Source of the DNA: Pseudomonas sp. GM79
GTDB lineage: Bacteria > Pseudomonadota > Gammaproteobacteria > Pseudomonadales > Pseudomonadaceae
Assembly (NCBI RefSeq): GCF_000282495.1
Contig: NZ_AKJE01000031.1
Coordinates: 1 to 64,000 of the forward strand
DNA: 64,000 bases
Direction of reading: 5' to 3'
Part shown: positions 46,070 to 55,311 of the stretch, one piece after another
Numbering within the stretch: the first letter of the stretch is position 1
How the letters are laid out: the number at the start of each line of letters is the position of its first letter
Program-made: the position numbers and the translations under genes
Notes under the pieces: generated by a model
The model's input: the letters and a program-made list of their open reading frames with translations, nothing else
Told to the model about the DNA's origin: nothing
Databases searched by the model: none

Positions 46070-46432
46070 AACACATCCTCTGGTTTTTTATTATATGTCA
46101 AAAAAACTAATGACACATTTGACAGGATGTCCGCGCACGCTGGCGGCACTAATTTTATCGCATAAGCATCGTGCTATTTATTATTATTCCGTAATGCTCC
46201 AGCAACAAATTTTTCGTAGATTGACGTCTGATTGGTATTTTGCGCCTCCTGCCACATGTGGGATATGGCAAGGTTGGCCAAAATAAAGCCTTACTGGCCA
46301 AGCAGATGACCTGCGTGAAGCACGGTAAATCACACGAATTTTTCTCTGGTTTTCATTATAAAGCGCCGTTTGCCTCTAACTATTTGCTTATATGCAGTAC
46401 GGCTTCAGGCGTTTGTATCTACGCCTAGACAG

Positions 46433-46458
46433 AAAAAAAGCCCCGAGTGTGCCGGGGC
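46433..46458 (-). terminator. Terminator of the P450/guanidino operon
   Basis: On the minus strand GCCCCGGCACACTCGGGGC is followed by seven T. It lies 40 bp after the last operon stop. 46070-46432 otherwise has no gene. Confidence 0.92.
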
Positions 46459-46497
46459 AAAACATAGCCGGTGCCTGGTGTCACCAGCTAATTCGGA

Positions 46498-47880
46498 TTA
46501 ACGACTCTCTTGGTCGCTGTACCATTTGGTTGTGTCATCCAGAGCCATCGAAAACCTATCGACGATTAATCCGATTTCTTTCTCTGTTGAAATGAGCGGA
46601 GGGCAGAACGCGATTGCATCTCCGATGTTCCTTGTGATCATTCCGTGATGCTGCGTTCGTGCGGCGAGATTGCGACCCAGATGCCCAACGGCTGCGAAGG
46701 GAGCCTTTGTCTGCTTATCAGTCACTAACTCAACCGCCGCAATCAGGCCGGTGCCGCGAATCTCACCTACGAGTGGATGGCTCGTGAATTGGCTAAGGCT
46801 CGCATGCAGCATCTGACCAAGGTCACGAGCTCTGGCAACGAGATTGTCTTCCTGGATGATTTTCAGGTTTTCTAGGGCAACGGCGGTTGCGACTGGATGA
46901 CCAGAGCCGGTAAAACCGTGCCCCAAATTGCCATAGATATGGCTTTGGTCAGCGATGCCTTGGTAGATGCGTTCGTTGATCAGCACTGCAGCGATAGGCT
47001 GATAGGAAGACGAAAGCTGCTTTGAAAGGATCATCGCATCTGGCTGAATATCAAAGGTCTCGCAGCCGAACATCGCACCAGTGCGACCGAATCCACAAAT
47101 CACTTCGTCGGCTACCAAGAGGACGTCGTATTTTTTGCACACTGCCTGGATTTTTTGCCAGTAGGTACGTGGTGGAACAATCACTCCACCGGCACCCATC
47201 AATGGCTCGCCAAAAAATGCGGCGACTGTCTCAGGCCCTTCGCGAAGGATCAAACTTTCCAGCTCTGCGGCAAGCCGATCCGAAAATTGCTCTTCGGTTT
47301 CACCTGGTCGGCCATTGCGATAATGATGGGGGCACGTCAGGTGGTAAATGTTTGGTAGTGGCAGGTCAAAGCCTTTGTGGTTACCTGGCAAACCCGTAAG
47401 GCTTGCGCTCATGACGGTTACACCGTGATAGGCGTTCAAGCGGCTTATGAGTTTTTTCTTGGCCGATTTACCAATGGCATTATTTCGGTACCAGATCAGT
47501 TTAACGATGGTGTCGTTGGCTTCTGATCCCGAATTCGTGAAAAACACCTTGCTCATAGGAACAGGGGCCAGACGAATCAATTCGTCCGCCAGCAACACGC
47601 TGGAAGCATGCGTCTTATGATTGAACGTGTGATAGAAAGGCAGAGTTCGCAGTTGCTTCTCCGCTGCTTTTATCAGGCGTTCATTGTTGAAGCCCAGAGC
47701 TGCACTCCACAGACCAGACATGGCCTCAATGTATTGCTTACCCTGGTCGTCATATACGTAGATTCCTTCGCCCCTCTCGATTACCAGAGGGCCGATTTCC
47801 TCGTGCATGCGAGCGTCGGTGTAAGGATGCAGCTGACTCTGCATATCTTTTTGAGCAAGTGTGCGAAGGTTGTTGTTCAT
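46498..47880 (-). CDS. Class III aminotransferase, SpuC (putrescine:pyruvate)-like
   Basis: A 460-residue PLP enzyme. GLWSAALGFNNERLIKAAEKQ, FFTNSGSEANDTIVKLIWY and the PLP-Lys region DAMILSKQLSSSYQP are typical of omega-amine:pyruvate transaminases such as SpuC. It would convert a diamine or agmatine to the aminoaldehyde or guanidinoaldehyde that the KauB-like dehydrogenase oxidises. The ATG at 47880 is chosen from the family N-terminus MNNNLRTLAQKD. Last gene of the nine-gene operon, 65 bp after the SDR gene. Confidence 0.9.
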   Translation of the reverse strand: MNNNLRTLAQKDMQSQLHPYTDARMHEEIGPLVIERGEGIYVYDDQGKQYIEAMSGLWSAALGFNNERLIKAAEKQLRTLPFYHTFNHKTHASSVLLADELIRLAPVPMSKVFFTNSGSEANDTIVKLIWYRNNAIGKSAKKKLISRLNAYHGVTVMSASLTGLPGNHKGFDLPLPNIYHLTCPHHYRNGRPGETEEQFSDRLAAELESLILREGPETVAAFFGEPLMGAGGVIVPPRTYWQKIQAVCKKYDVLLVADEVICGFGRTGAMFGCETFDIQPDAMILSKQLSSSYQPIAAVLINERIYQGIADQSHIYGNLGHGFTGSGHPVATAVALENLKIIQEDNLVARARDLGQMLHASLSQFTSHPLVGEIRGTGLIAAVELVTDKQTKAPFAAVGHLGRNLAARTQHHGMITRNIGDAIAFCPPLISTEKEIGLIVDRFSMALDDTTKWYSDQESR

Positions 47881-47945
47881 TTTGGTACCGCTCACAGGCT
47901 TGAAAGGGCTGGACAAATCCAGCCCTAAGTTTTTGGCAGGCGTGT

Positions 47946-48749
47946 TTAGTTGAACGGCAGAGGAGCAGCCGCCAGGTCGCCAAGATTCATTGAAACCTCA
48001 GCACCACCATCAACGATCAGATCCGTACCGTTGACCCAAAAGCCCTTCGGATCGAGCATGAGCAAGACGGCGTTGGCAATTTCTTCGGGATAGGCATCAC
48101 GACCACCGGCTTGTAGCTTTAGACCATCCAAAAGCTCCGTACCCATGGTGCTGTAGAAGTCCTGCAGAATGGGGGTCTGCACCGCACCAGGGCTGATGGA
48201 ATTGACGCGAACCCCTCTGTGTCGCTGTGAGCTGGAAATTAGCATGGTGTAGAGGATGACAATTTCTTTGGTGAAGTCGTACGTGGTGATCGCGTTCATG
48301 CCCATTGCTTTGAACGTGCGCAGACTGTCCTCCCAGTCGCTTTCACTCAGGATCTCTACGCATGCCTCTTTCCGGTTTCTCCAACCTGCACCAGCGGTAG
48401 AGGCGCAGTTAACAACTGAGGCACCGCTTTCAAGTCGCGGCAGCAACGCATCAGTTAAACGGCGCAGACCAAGGTAATTGACCTTGAAAACCAACTCGCT
48501 CGGGAAAATTCCCGGGATGCCCGCGATGTTGGCCAAACCATGAATTGGCTCAATGATCTGAGTTACCGCTTCATCAATGGAGCTTGGGTTCGACAGGTCG
48601 CAGAGGATGAACTCATCGCAGGCGCCAGCGACTTCTTTTACATCGATGCCCACCACAATTGCGCCTGCAGCCTTGAGCAGTTTGGCAGTCGCATTACCCA
48701 CACCAGAGGACACGCCAGTTACGACATAACGCTTGTTGGCAAATGACAT
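47946..48749 (-). CDS. Short-chain dehydrogenase, coniferyl-alcohol-dehydrogenase-like
   Basis: A 267-residue NAD(P)-dependent SDR. The cofactor motif TGVSSGVG is at residues 12-19, the Ser of CASTAGAGW and the Tyr-x-x-x-Lys of TTYDFTKE complete the active site; GGAEVSMNLG ends the fold. It resembles CalA-type coniferyl alcohol dehydrogenases, which oxidise allylic or benzylic alcohols. That makes it a second candidate, with the GMC protein, for oxidising a P450-made alcohol. It starts 9 bp after the P450 stop. Confidence 0.88.
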   Translation of the reverse strand: MSFANKRYVVTGVSSGVGNATAKLLKAAGAIVVGIDVKEVAGACDEFILCDLSNPSSIDEAVTQIIEPIHGLANIAGIPGIFPSELVFKVNYLGLRRLTDALLPRLESGASVVNCASTAGAGWRNRKEACVEILSESDWEDSLRTFKAMGMNAITTYDFTKEIVILYTMLISSSQRHRGVRVNSISPGAVQTPILQDFYSTMGTELLDGLKLQAGGRDAYPEEIANAVLLMLDPKGFWVNGTDLIVDGGAEVSMNLGDLAAAPLPFN

Positions 48750-48758
48750 GGTCTTTCC

Positions 48759-49988
48759 TCAGGCTGCAGTAAAACGGATAGGAAGCGAGGCAATTCCGTT
48801 GATGAAACGGGACGGAATCATCTCTGGTTCTGCAGTCAGTTCGATGTTCTTGAACTCTTTGAGAGTCTCTGCAATCAAGAACGGCAGTTCGAGTCGTGCG
48901 AGGTGTGCACCCAGGCAGGTATGGCGACCGCCACCCCCGAAACCGAGATGAGGATTCGGTGAACGAAGCACGTCGAATTTATTAGGGTTTTCGAATTTGC
49001 TGTCATCGCGGTTAGCCGAGTTGTACCACATGACGACTTTCTGACCTTCAGCGATGTGTTGGCCATTGATCTCAGTATCACGGGTCGCCGTGCGGCGCAT
49101 GTGCATCACTGGAGTGACCCAGCGAACCAGTTCTTCAAACCCTGTCACCGCAACTGCAGCCGGGTTGTTAGCCCAGATCTTCATCTGATCCGGAAACTCG
49201 AGGAAGCACTTCATTGCATGTGCACCCACAGTACCGGTGGTCTCCATGCCCGCAGTCACCAGCAGTTGAAAGAAGTAGCCGGCCTCTACGTCATTGAGCT
49301 TCTTGCCTTCTACTTCGGCAGCCAAGATCAGCGAAAGAATGTCGTCCCCTGGATTCTTACGCTTTTCTACCGCGAGCTGACGCCCATAGTCATTGAGCTC
49401 AGCAAAAGCGCTGGTGATAGCTGGGATTGCATTTTCACCTAGGGTGTCGCCTGCCAGTGCAGTGACGGTGAGTTCGTGTAGACGTTTGCGGTTTTCTTTC
49501 GGTGCGCCGAGGAAGTCACACACAACTTCCACTGGAAACGCTTGGGCTACGTCTCGGGCGTAGTCACATTCGCCACGCTCCTTCGCTGCTGCTACTACTT
49601 CAACGGCATAGCGTTTAGCTGCGTCCGTCATTTTGGCCACGCCTTGTGGAGAAAAGGCGCGAGCAACGACCTGGCGGAGCTTGAAGTGCTGTGGTGCATC
49701 CATGTTGAGGAACCAGCCCTCTTGATGCGCCTCTTCAACACTCTGATCGCCTAGGATGGTTCCTTGTCCGCTGATAAAGGTTTTTGCATCGCCGCTCACG
49801 GCGACAACGTCGTCGTATCGCGTAACCGACCAAAACCCTTCGCTCCCATACTCTGGGGATCCCTCAGGGAACTCGCTCCAAGTGACTGGTTTATTGGCCC
49901 GAAGGGCTGCGAAAGCTTCCTCGCGATCATGGCGCTTCCAGAAGTTGAGATCGGCCAGGTTTATGCTATCGACATCAATGCGGTTCAT
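48759..49988 (-). CDS. Cytochrome P450 (class I bacterial)
   Basis: A 409-residue soluble P450. The heme ligand is C358 in FGGGGRHTCLGAH, the K-helix ExxR is in FEELVRWVTP, and the I-helix reads LLVTAGMETTGTV, with Glu-Thr rather than Asp-Thr as the acid/alcohol pair. HMRRTATRDTEINGQHIAEG resembles CYP124/125-like enzymes, which hydroxylate terminal methyl groups of branched chains. Electron delivery comes from the ferredoxin and reductase in the same operon, giving a complete three-component system. Substrate unknown. Confidence 0.95.
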   Translation of the reverse strand: MNRIDVDSINLADLNFWKRHDREEAFAALRANKPVTWSEFPEGSPEYGSEGFWSVTRYDDVVAVSGDAKTFISGQGTILGDQSVEEAHQEGWFLNMDAPQHFKLRQVVARAFSPQGVAKMTDAAKRYAVEVVAAAKERGECDYARDVAQAFPVEVVCDFLGAPKENRKRLHELTVTALAGDTLGENAIPAITSAFAELNDYGRQLAVEKRKNPGDDILSLILAAEVEGKKLNDVEAGYFFQLLVTAGMETTGTVGAHAMKCFLEFPDQMKIWANNPAAVAVTGFEELVRWVTPVMHMRRTATRDTEINGQHIAEGQKVVMWYNSANRDDSKFENPNKFDVLRSPNPHLGFGGGGRHTCLGAHLARLELPFLIAETLKEFKNIELTAEPEMIPSRFINGIASLPIRFTAA

Positions 49989-50014
49989 GGACTTATACCT
50001 ACAGATGTTTTTTA

Positions 50015-50965
50015 TTAGACGTTGTGATATTTGACGCCCGGCAGTACGCAGAGCATTTCAAACAAAAGGTTTGCACCAAGCAGAGAGGTGTTGCCGGATT
50101 GGTCATAGGGCGGTGATATTTCAACCACGTCGCCGCCGATGACATTCAGCCCCTTGCAGCCGCGTACGATTTGTTGACCTTGATAGGCGGTTAGGCCACC
50201 GATTTCGGGTGTGCCAGTGCCCGGTGCTACCGATGGATCGAGCCCATCAATATCGAAGGAAATGTAGACTTTGTGATCGCCGATTTTTTCTCGGATGCTC
50301 TTCATCAGAGGTTCCAAGGAAATGCCGTAGCACTCATCGGACGTCACGACGGTAAACCCTTTGCTTCGCGACCAGTTGAAGTCATCTGGTGAGTAGCCGG
50401 TGCCTCGCAATCCAATCTGGAACGTGAGGTTCGGGTTGATCAACCCATCTTCATAGGCGCGTCGAAAGGTGGTGCCGTGAGCAATACGTTCACCGAACAT
50501 GTGTTCGCCAACATCAGCATGCGCATCGATATGGATGAGCGCGACTGGCCCATGCTTCTTCGCAATTGACTGAAGAATTGGGTAGGTAATGGTGTGATCG
50601 CCACCGAGCGTGAGAGGTGCGACATCATGCTTAAGAATGATGTCGTACGATTCCTCGATACGTCTGACCGCGTCAGGCAAATTGAATGTGTTGATTGCGA
50701 CATCACCGATGTCTGCGACCTGAATACTTTCAAAAGGCGCCGCGCCGGTTGCCAGGTTGAACGGTCGTAGTAGGCACGACTCTGCTCGAATGCTACGTGG
50801 CCCCATCCGAGTGCCTGAGCGGTTGGAGGTGCCAATATCAAGCGGTACTCCGACAAAGCACGCATCAAGGCCTTCGGTTGTTTCCGCTGACGGAAGACGC
50901 AGCATGGTCGGAATGCCGCCGAAGCGAGGCATTTGGTTTCCGCCCAAGGGTTGATTGAAGTTCAT
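50015..50965 (-). CDS. gbuA: Guanidinobutyrase-like ureohydrolase (GbuA)
   Basis: A 316-residue Mn ureohydrolase that removes urea from a guanidino compound. Metal ligands appear in GGDHTIT, DAHADVGEH and SFDIDGLDPSVAPGTGTPE. QPLGGNQMPRFGGI and FNWSRSKGF, as I recall, match Pseudomonas guanidinobutyrase, which forms GABA and urea from 4-guanidinobutyrate, better than arginase or agmatinase. Guanidinopropionase is a close relative and cannot be excluded. AAAGAGGTACTCC before the ATG. 26 bp before the P450 gene. Confidence 0.87.
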   Translation of the reverse strand: MNFNQPLGGNQMPRFGGIPTMLRLPSAETTEGLDACFVGVPLDIGTSNRSGTRMGPRSIRAESCLLRPFNLATGAAPFESIQVADIGDVAINTFNLPDAVRRIEESYDIILKHDVAPLTLGGDHTITYPILQSIAKKHGPVALIHIDAHADVGEHMFGERIAHGTTFRRAYEDGLINPNLTFQIGLRGTGYSPDDFNWSRSKGFTVVTSDECYGISLEPLMKSIREKIGDHKVYISFDIDGLDPSVAPGTGTPEIGGLTAYQGQQIVRGCKGLNVIGGDVVEISPPYDQSGNTSLLGANLLFEMLCVLPGVKYHNV

Positions 50966-51001
50966 AGGAGTACCTCTTTATCCAACAGTGATGTGGCCAG
51001 A

Positions 51002-51322
51002 TCAGCTTTGCTGACTTGGTACATTGATGACTAAGCCTTCCATCTCAGGAGTGATCCTAAGCTGGCAAGAAAGTCGGCTGTTGGCATCCGGCTCATATGC
51101 GTATTCCAGCATGTCGGCCTCCATGACTTCGGCGCCCTGAAGCTTTTCTCTCCACTCGGGGGCGATGTAGACGTGGCAGGTCGCGCATGCGCACGAGCCG
51201 CCACAATCAGCTTCAATTCCTTTGACCAGGTTGTTGACCGCTGCCTCCATGACAGTGCCGCCAACTTTTGCGTCTACGTGTACTGAAGAACCATCAGGTT
51301 GCACGAAGGTAATCTTGACCAT
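51002..51322 (-). CDS. [2Fe-2S] ferredoxin, putidaredoxin type
   Basis: A 106-residue ferredoxin. The cluster Cys spacing C-x5-C-x2-C is in the segment CGGSCACATC, with the fourth Cys in RLSCQL. One extra Cys lies inside the loop. The size and AEWREKLQGAEVMEADMLE surroundings match the adrenodoxin/Pdx group that transfers electrons from the reductase to the P450. 25 bp after the GabT-like gene and 36 bp before the ureohydrolase gene. Confidence 0.95.
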   Translation of the reverse strand: MVKITFVQPDGSSVHVDAKVGGTVMEAAVNNLVKGIEADCGGSCACATCHVYIAPEWREKLQGAEVMEADMLEYAYEPDANSRLSCQLRITPEMEGLVINVPSQQS

Positions 51323-51347
51323 TTTTATTATCTCGACTGGTATGGAG

Positions 51348-52631
51348 TTATGCCTTCATCGCCAAGGCAAGGCGGGAAAGTCCGATTTCCAGGATGTCGT
51401 CATTGATGTTCAGAGGTGTTGATACGCGAATGGTGTTGCCGTAATAGCCGCACGGCAGCAACAGCAAACCAAGCTCTCGAGCGGTAGTCGCAACGCGTTT
51501 GGTTGCTTCCGCGTCCGGAGTGTTCGAACCGCGCTCGGTGACAATTTCAAAGGCGACCATTGCACCTAGAGCACGGATATCGCCAATCGGCAGAACAGTT
51601 GAATCGCTGCTGTTTTTGAGGTCGGCCAGGAACGCCTGAATCCGCTCGCCAATCTGCGTGGCGCGCTGGAGCAGTTGTTCACTTTCAATTACGTCGAGCA
51701 CCGCGTTTGCAGCAGCACAGGCAAGTGGGTTGCCCGCGAAGGTGCCGCCCAGGAAGCCTGGAGGAGGGCCGTCAATTACCTCGGCGCGACCGATCAAGCC
51801 TGCAAGTGGCAAGCCACCGCCCATTGCTTTACCAACGCAGATCAGGTCGGGCTCAATGTCAGCGTGCTCAACAGCAAAGAACTTGCCTGTGCGACCAAAA
51901 CCGGATTGCACTTCATCAACGACTAGACAGATTCCATACTGATCGCAGATGGCGCGCAGGCGCTGAAGGAATGGTTTCGATGCTTGATAGAAACCGCCTT
52001 CGCCCTGGACAGGCTCGATTACGATAGCTGCGACTTGATCGGGAGCGATGCTCGCGCGGAACAGATGATCGAGTGCTCGCAAGCTTTCCTCTTCCGATGT
52101 CCCGTGGTGAGGGATCGGGAACGGTACTTGGAAAATGCCTGCTTGCGACGGCGTCACACCCGAGCGAAGTGGCAGAACCTTTCCTGTCATCGCGAGAGCG
52201 AGTTGTGTCCGACCGTGAAACGAACCGGTAAAAGTCACAACGCCTTGGCGACCAGTGTGAAAGCGAGCGACTTTGACGGCGTTCTCTGTGGCTTCGGCCC
52301 CCGTGGTGAAAAGCACAGATTTCGCATTTTCAATTGGAGCGAGCACGTTCAGTCGTTCGCAGAGCTGCACATAGGGCTCGCAAGAAACCACGGGAAAACC
52401 GATGTGCGCGTACTGCGTGAGTTGATGCTGAATTGCCTCGACCACTTTTGGGTGCAGGTTGCCGGTATTGTTCACGGCGATACCCGAGGCAAAGTCTACG
52501 TAATGCTGGCCTTCAACATCCCAGAGTTCGCTGCCTTCGGCACGCTGAACGAATACGGGATGGGAAGTCGCAGCACCGCGAGGTAGAGCACGGTCACGTC
52601 GGGTCAAAAGGTCTTTGTTAGTCATCGCCAT
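51348..52631 (-). CDS. Class III aminotransferase, GabT-like
   Basis: A 427-residue PLP enzyme typical of 4-aminobutyrate:2-oxoglutarate transaminase. Markers are YVDFASGIAVNNTGNLHP, TTGAEATENAVKVARFHTGR, the DEVQSGFGRTG motif and the PLP-Lys region LICVGKAMGGGLPLAG. It would take the amine left by the ureohydrolase to a semialdehyde. Start at 52631 or the ATG 6 bp later are both possible. It overlaps nothing but is only 3 bp after the preceding dehydrogenase. Confidence 0.9.
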   Translation of the reverse strand: MAMTNKDLLTRRDRALPRGAATSHPVFVQRAEGSELWDVEGQHYVDFASGIAVNNTGNLHPKVVEAIQHQLTQYAHIGFPVVSCEPYVQLCERLNVLAPIENAKSVLFTTGAEATENAVKVARFHTGRQGVVTFTGSFHGRTQLALAMTGKVLPLRSGVTPSQAGIFQVPFPIPHHGTSEEESLRALDHLFRASIAPDQVAAIVIEPVQGEGGFYQASKPFLQRLRAICDQYGICLVVDEVQSGFGRTGKFFAVEHADIEPDLICVGKAMGGGLPLAGLIGRAEVIDGPPPGFLGGTFAGNPLACAAANAVLDVIESEQLLQRATQIGERIQAFLADLKNSSDSTVLPIGDIRALGAMVAFEIVTERGSNTPDAEATKRVATTARELGLLLLPCGYYGNTIRVSTPLNINDDILEIGLSRLALAMKA

Positions 52632-52634
52632 TTC

Positions 52635-54035
52635 TCAATTCAGTACGTCGGAGCGCCAAACCATCATTTTCTCGATCTGCATTTCGTGCATGGTGTAGGG
52701 AATGCCACCTACGCCATGACCCGAGTGACGTGCCCCAGCAAATGGCATCCAGTCGACCCGGAACAAGGTGTTTTCGTTAACCATCACGGCAGTCCCGTCC
52801 AAGTGCCTGTAGCAGTACAGGGCGGTATCCACGTTCTGAGTGAACACGGCCGCCTGGAAGGAGAAGGGCAGAGAATTTGCTTCGTGCAGTGCCTCATCGA
52901 GGCTGTCGTAGCTGTATACGCAAATGACCGGGCCGAAGACTTCCTTACGCATCACGTCAGAGTCTTTCGGTGGGTCGAGAAGAACGGTTGGGCTGTAGCA
53001 GCTTTCCGAGATGCGCTCACCACCACAGATAAGTTGTGCACCACCATCGACTGCGTTCGTTATCCACTGATCGATTCGGTTGATCTCGCTGTGCGAAATT
53101 AGTGGGCCGATGTCAGTATTGAGAGACAGGGGGTCTCCAACGATAGCTTTGGCTGCAAGCTCAGCGAGTCCCTGTGCGACCTTCTTCGCGATTTTGCGAT
53201 CTGCGAAAACGCGTTGCACGGATACGCAGGCTTGTCCGGCGTGCCAAAAGCCACCACGGGCCAAGCGTGGAAGAGCCATTTCCAGATCGGCATCTTCGGC
53301 AACGATCACAGGTGCGACACCACCGTGTTCCAATGCACAGCGGGTACCAGCCGCCAACTTGGAACGCAACATCCAGCCCACTGCAGCCGAACCGATGAAG
53401 GAGAAAAAACCTACACGGGAGTCAGCGACAAGCTTAACGATGAGATCGTTGCTGTTTGGTAAAACGATCTGGGCCCAGGCTTTAGGCAGGCCTGCCTCGT
53501 AAAGAATATTGATGAACGCGTAGGCGCTCATCGGCGTTTTTACCGCTGGCTTGATGATTACCGGTGCCCCCACAGCGATGGCTGGGGCAGCCTGGTGGAC
53601 GACTAGGTTGAACGGATGGTTGAACGCACTAACGCCCACTACGACACCAATAGGCTCATGCTGTGTGAAGGCGATGCGGCCGGCCGACGTTGCGTTCAAG
53701 TCCATGGGAATGACGGAACCGGCTTTGCCTCGGATTTCTTCGATGCAGATGTGCAGACAATCGATGCCACGGTCTACTTCGATCAACGAATCTCTAAGCG
53801 GTTTTCCGCTTTCTTGAGCAACGATGCGCGCCAGCTCTTCACGACGCGCACCAATCAGCGTCGCGGCTTTGCGCAAGATCTCGATCCGCTCAGCCTTCTT
53901 CAACCAGCCTTTACGATTGCGGTACAAGTCATAAGCAGTGGCAAGTGCCTGCTCGATTTCTTGTTCTGTATTTGCGCGGATTTCGGCAATTTCTTCGCCG
54001 TCAAAGGGCGCGATAACTTTGATCATTTCGCTCAT
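52635..54035 (-). CDS. Aldehyde dehydrogenase, semialdehyde type (GabD-like)
   Basis: A 466-residue NAD(P)-dependent dehydrogenase. NHPFNLVVHQAAPAIAVGAP and the catalytic Cys in FWHAGQACVSVQ are clear; the catalytic Glu region reads RCALEHGGVAPVIV instead of the usual LELGG, a noticeable deviation. The C-terminal WMPFAGARHSGHGVGGIPY is typical of the succinate-semialdehyde/lactaldehyde group. The expected reaction is the semialdehyde to dicarboxylate step following the GabT-like enzyme. Confidence 0.88.
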   Translation of the reverse strand: MSEMIKVIAPFDGEEIAEIRANTEQEIEQALATAYDLYRNRKGWLKKAERIEILRKAATLIGARREELARIVAQESGKPLRDSLIEVDRGIDCLHICIEEIRGKAGSVIPMDLNATSAGRIAFTQHEPIGVVVGVSAFNHPFNLVVHQAAPAIAVGAPVIIKPAVKTPMSAYAFINILYEAGLPKAWAQIVLPNSNDLIVKLVADSRVGFFSFIGSAAVGWMLRSKLAAGTRCALEHGGVAPVIVAEDADLEMALPRLARGGFWHAGQACVSVQRVFADRKIAKKVAQGLAELAAKAIVGDPLSLNTDIGPLISHSEINRIDQWITNAVDGGAQLICGGERISESCYSPTVLLDPPKDSDVMRKEVFGPVICVYSYDSLDEALHEANSLPFSFQAAVFTQNVDTALYCYRHLDGTAVMVNENTLFRVDWMPFAGARHSGHGVGGIPYTMHEMQIEKMMVWRSDVLN

Positions 54036-54074
54036 GGGTACATGTCCGTAGAGATGAAAAATAAAACTCGGGAA

Positions 54075-55301
54075 TTAGCTGGCCAGGAGCGATTTCAGCT
54101 CTACATCCAGAGAGCTAACCTTCTCTGGAATAGGGCTGAGGCCTGACGTAATCAACTTTCGCGCAACCATGTGGTCACCAGCGGAATTGATACTTTCAAC
54201 CGCGATCAGTTTTCCTTGGCGGTAATGGAAAACGCTGAATTTGCGTTGCTCCAGATCCCCGCGAACTACGTACTGATCCGTACCAATAGGGAGGCCGACC
54301 GTTTGGAGTTTTATCTCGCCTTGATCCGACCAGAACCAAGGTGCGATGTGATAGGCAATGCGCTGTCCAAGAATCGTGGAGGCGACCACCTTTGCCTGGT
54401 CGATAGCGTTCTGAACCGACTCCAGACGGAATCGGCCACCGGCATACTGATTGGGGTGATTGGTGCAGTCGCCAGCTGAGAGGATGTCTGGGTCAGAGGT
54501 CACGGCGAACTCATCAACCAGGATGCCGTTGTCGCAATCCAAACCAGCAGCTACTGCTAGTTCAACGTTGGGCAGTGCACCGACACCTACGAGAACCAGA
54601 TCGCAATCAATTGTTTCGCCATTTTCCAGATGCACCTGCTGCACACGCTCCGAACCGGAAAGCTTTGCAATGCGGGCGCTGGTGACTACGTTCACACCGA
54701 TGCTTTGCTGATAGGTTTTGAAGAATTCGGAACTAACCGGTGAAACCGCTCGCTCCATCAGGCGCGACGAATACTCAAGAACCGTTACATTTTTACCGAG
54801 CCCTGCTGCGCAAGCCGCGACTTCCAGGCCAATAAATCCACCGCCGATGATGACGATGTTTTGGTTGCTGCTGATGTCGTCCCGCAGGTTTGCGGCGTGC
54901 AGGAAGGAGCGCAGCGAGTGGACGCCTTGTAGGTTGGAACCTTCAAGTGTCAGCTCACGCGGACGTGTACCCGTGGCCAGTACGAGCTTGTCATAATTGA
55001 ATGACCTGCCACCTTTGGTGAGTACCGTTTTGAGTCTGCGGTTGATATGCTCAACCGTATCGCCACACACCAGCTTGATGTCGTTCTCGGAGTAAAACTC
55101 AGCTGGTCTCAGTTGAATAGAAGTCTCATCCGCCTGATGCTTAAGGTACGCCTTGGAAAGTGGAGGGCGCTGGTAAGGGATGTTGGACTCATCGCCGATA
55201 ATCACTAGGCGCCCTTTAAAGCCACCCTGGCGTAGCGAGGCCGTGACTTGGAAGCCTGCTTGCCCAGCTCCGATGACCACGATAGTTTCGTTGTTGTTCA
55301 T
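54075..55301 (-). CDS. FAD/NADH ferredoxin reductase
   Basis: A 408-residue rubredoxin/putidaredoxin-reductase-type flavoprotein. FAD is bound at IVVIGAGQAGFQVTASLRQ and NADH at IVIIGGGFIGLEVAACAAGLG; YDKLVLATGTRPREL and LSAGDCTNHPN complete the fold. It is 39 bp upstream of the semialdehyde dehydrogenase gene in the same operon and reduces the ferredoxin for the P450. Confidence 0.95.
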   Translation of the reverse strand: MNNNETIVVIGAGQAGFQVTASLRQGGFKGRLVIIGDESNIPYQRPPLSKAYLKHQADETSIQLRPAEFYSENDIKLVCGDTVEHINRRLKTVLTKGGRSFNYDKLVLATGTRPRELTLEGSNLQGVHSLRSFLHAANLRDDISSNQNIVIIGGGFIGLEVAACAAGLGKNVTVLEYSSRLMERAVSPVSSEFFKTYQQSIGVNVVTSARIAKLSGSERVQQVHLENGETIDCDLVLVGVGALPNVELAVAAGLDCDNGILVDEFAVTSDPDILSAGDCTNHPNQYAGGRFRLESVQNAIDQAKVVASTILGQRIAYHIAPWFWSDQGEIKLQTVGLPIGTDQYVVRGDLEQRKFSVFHYRQGKLIAVESINSAGDHMVARKLITSGLSPIPEKVSSLDVELKSLLAS

Positions 55302-55311
55302 GGCCCCTACC

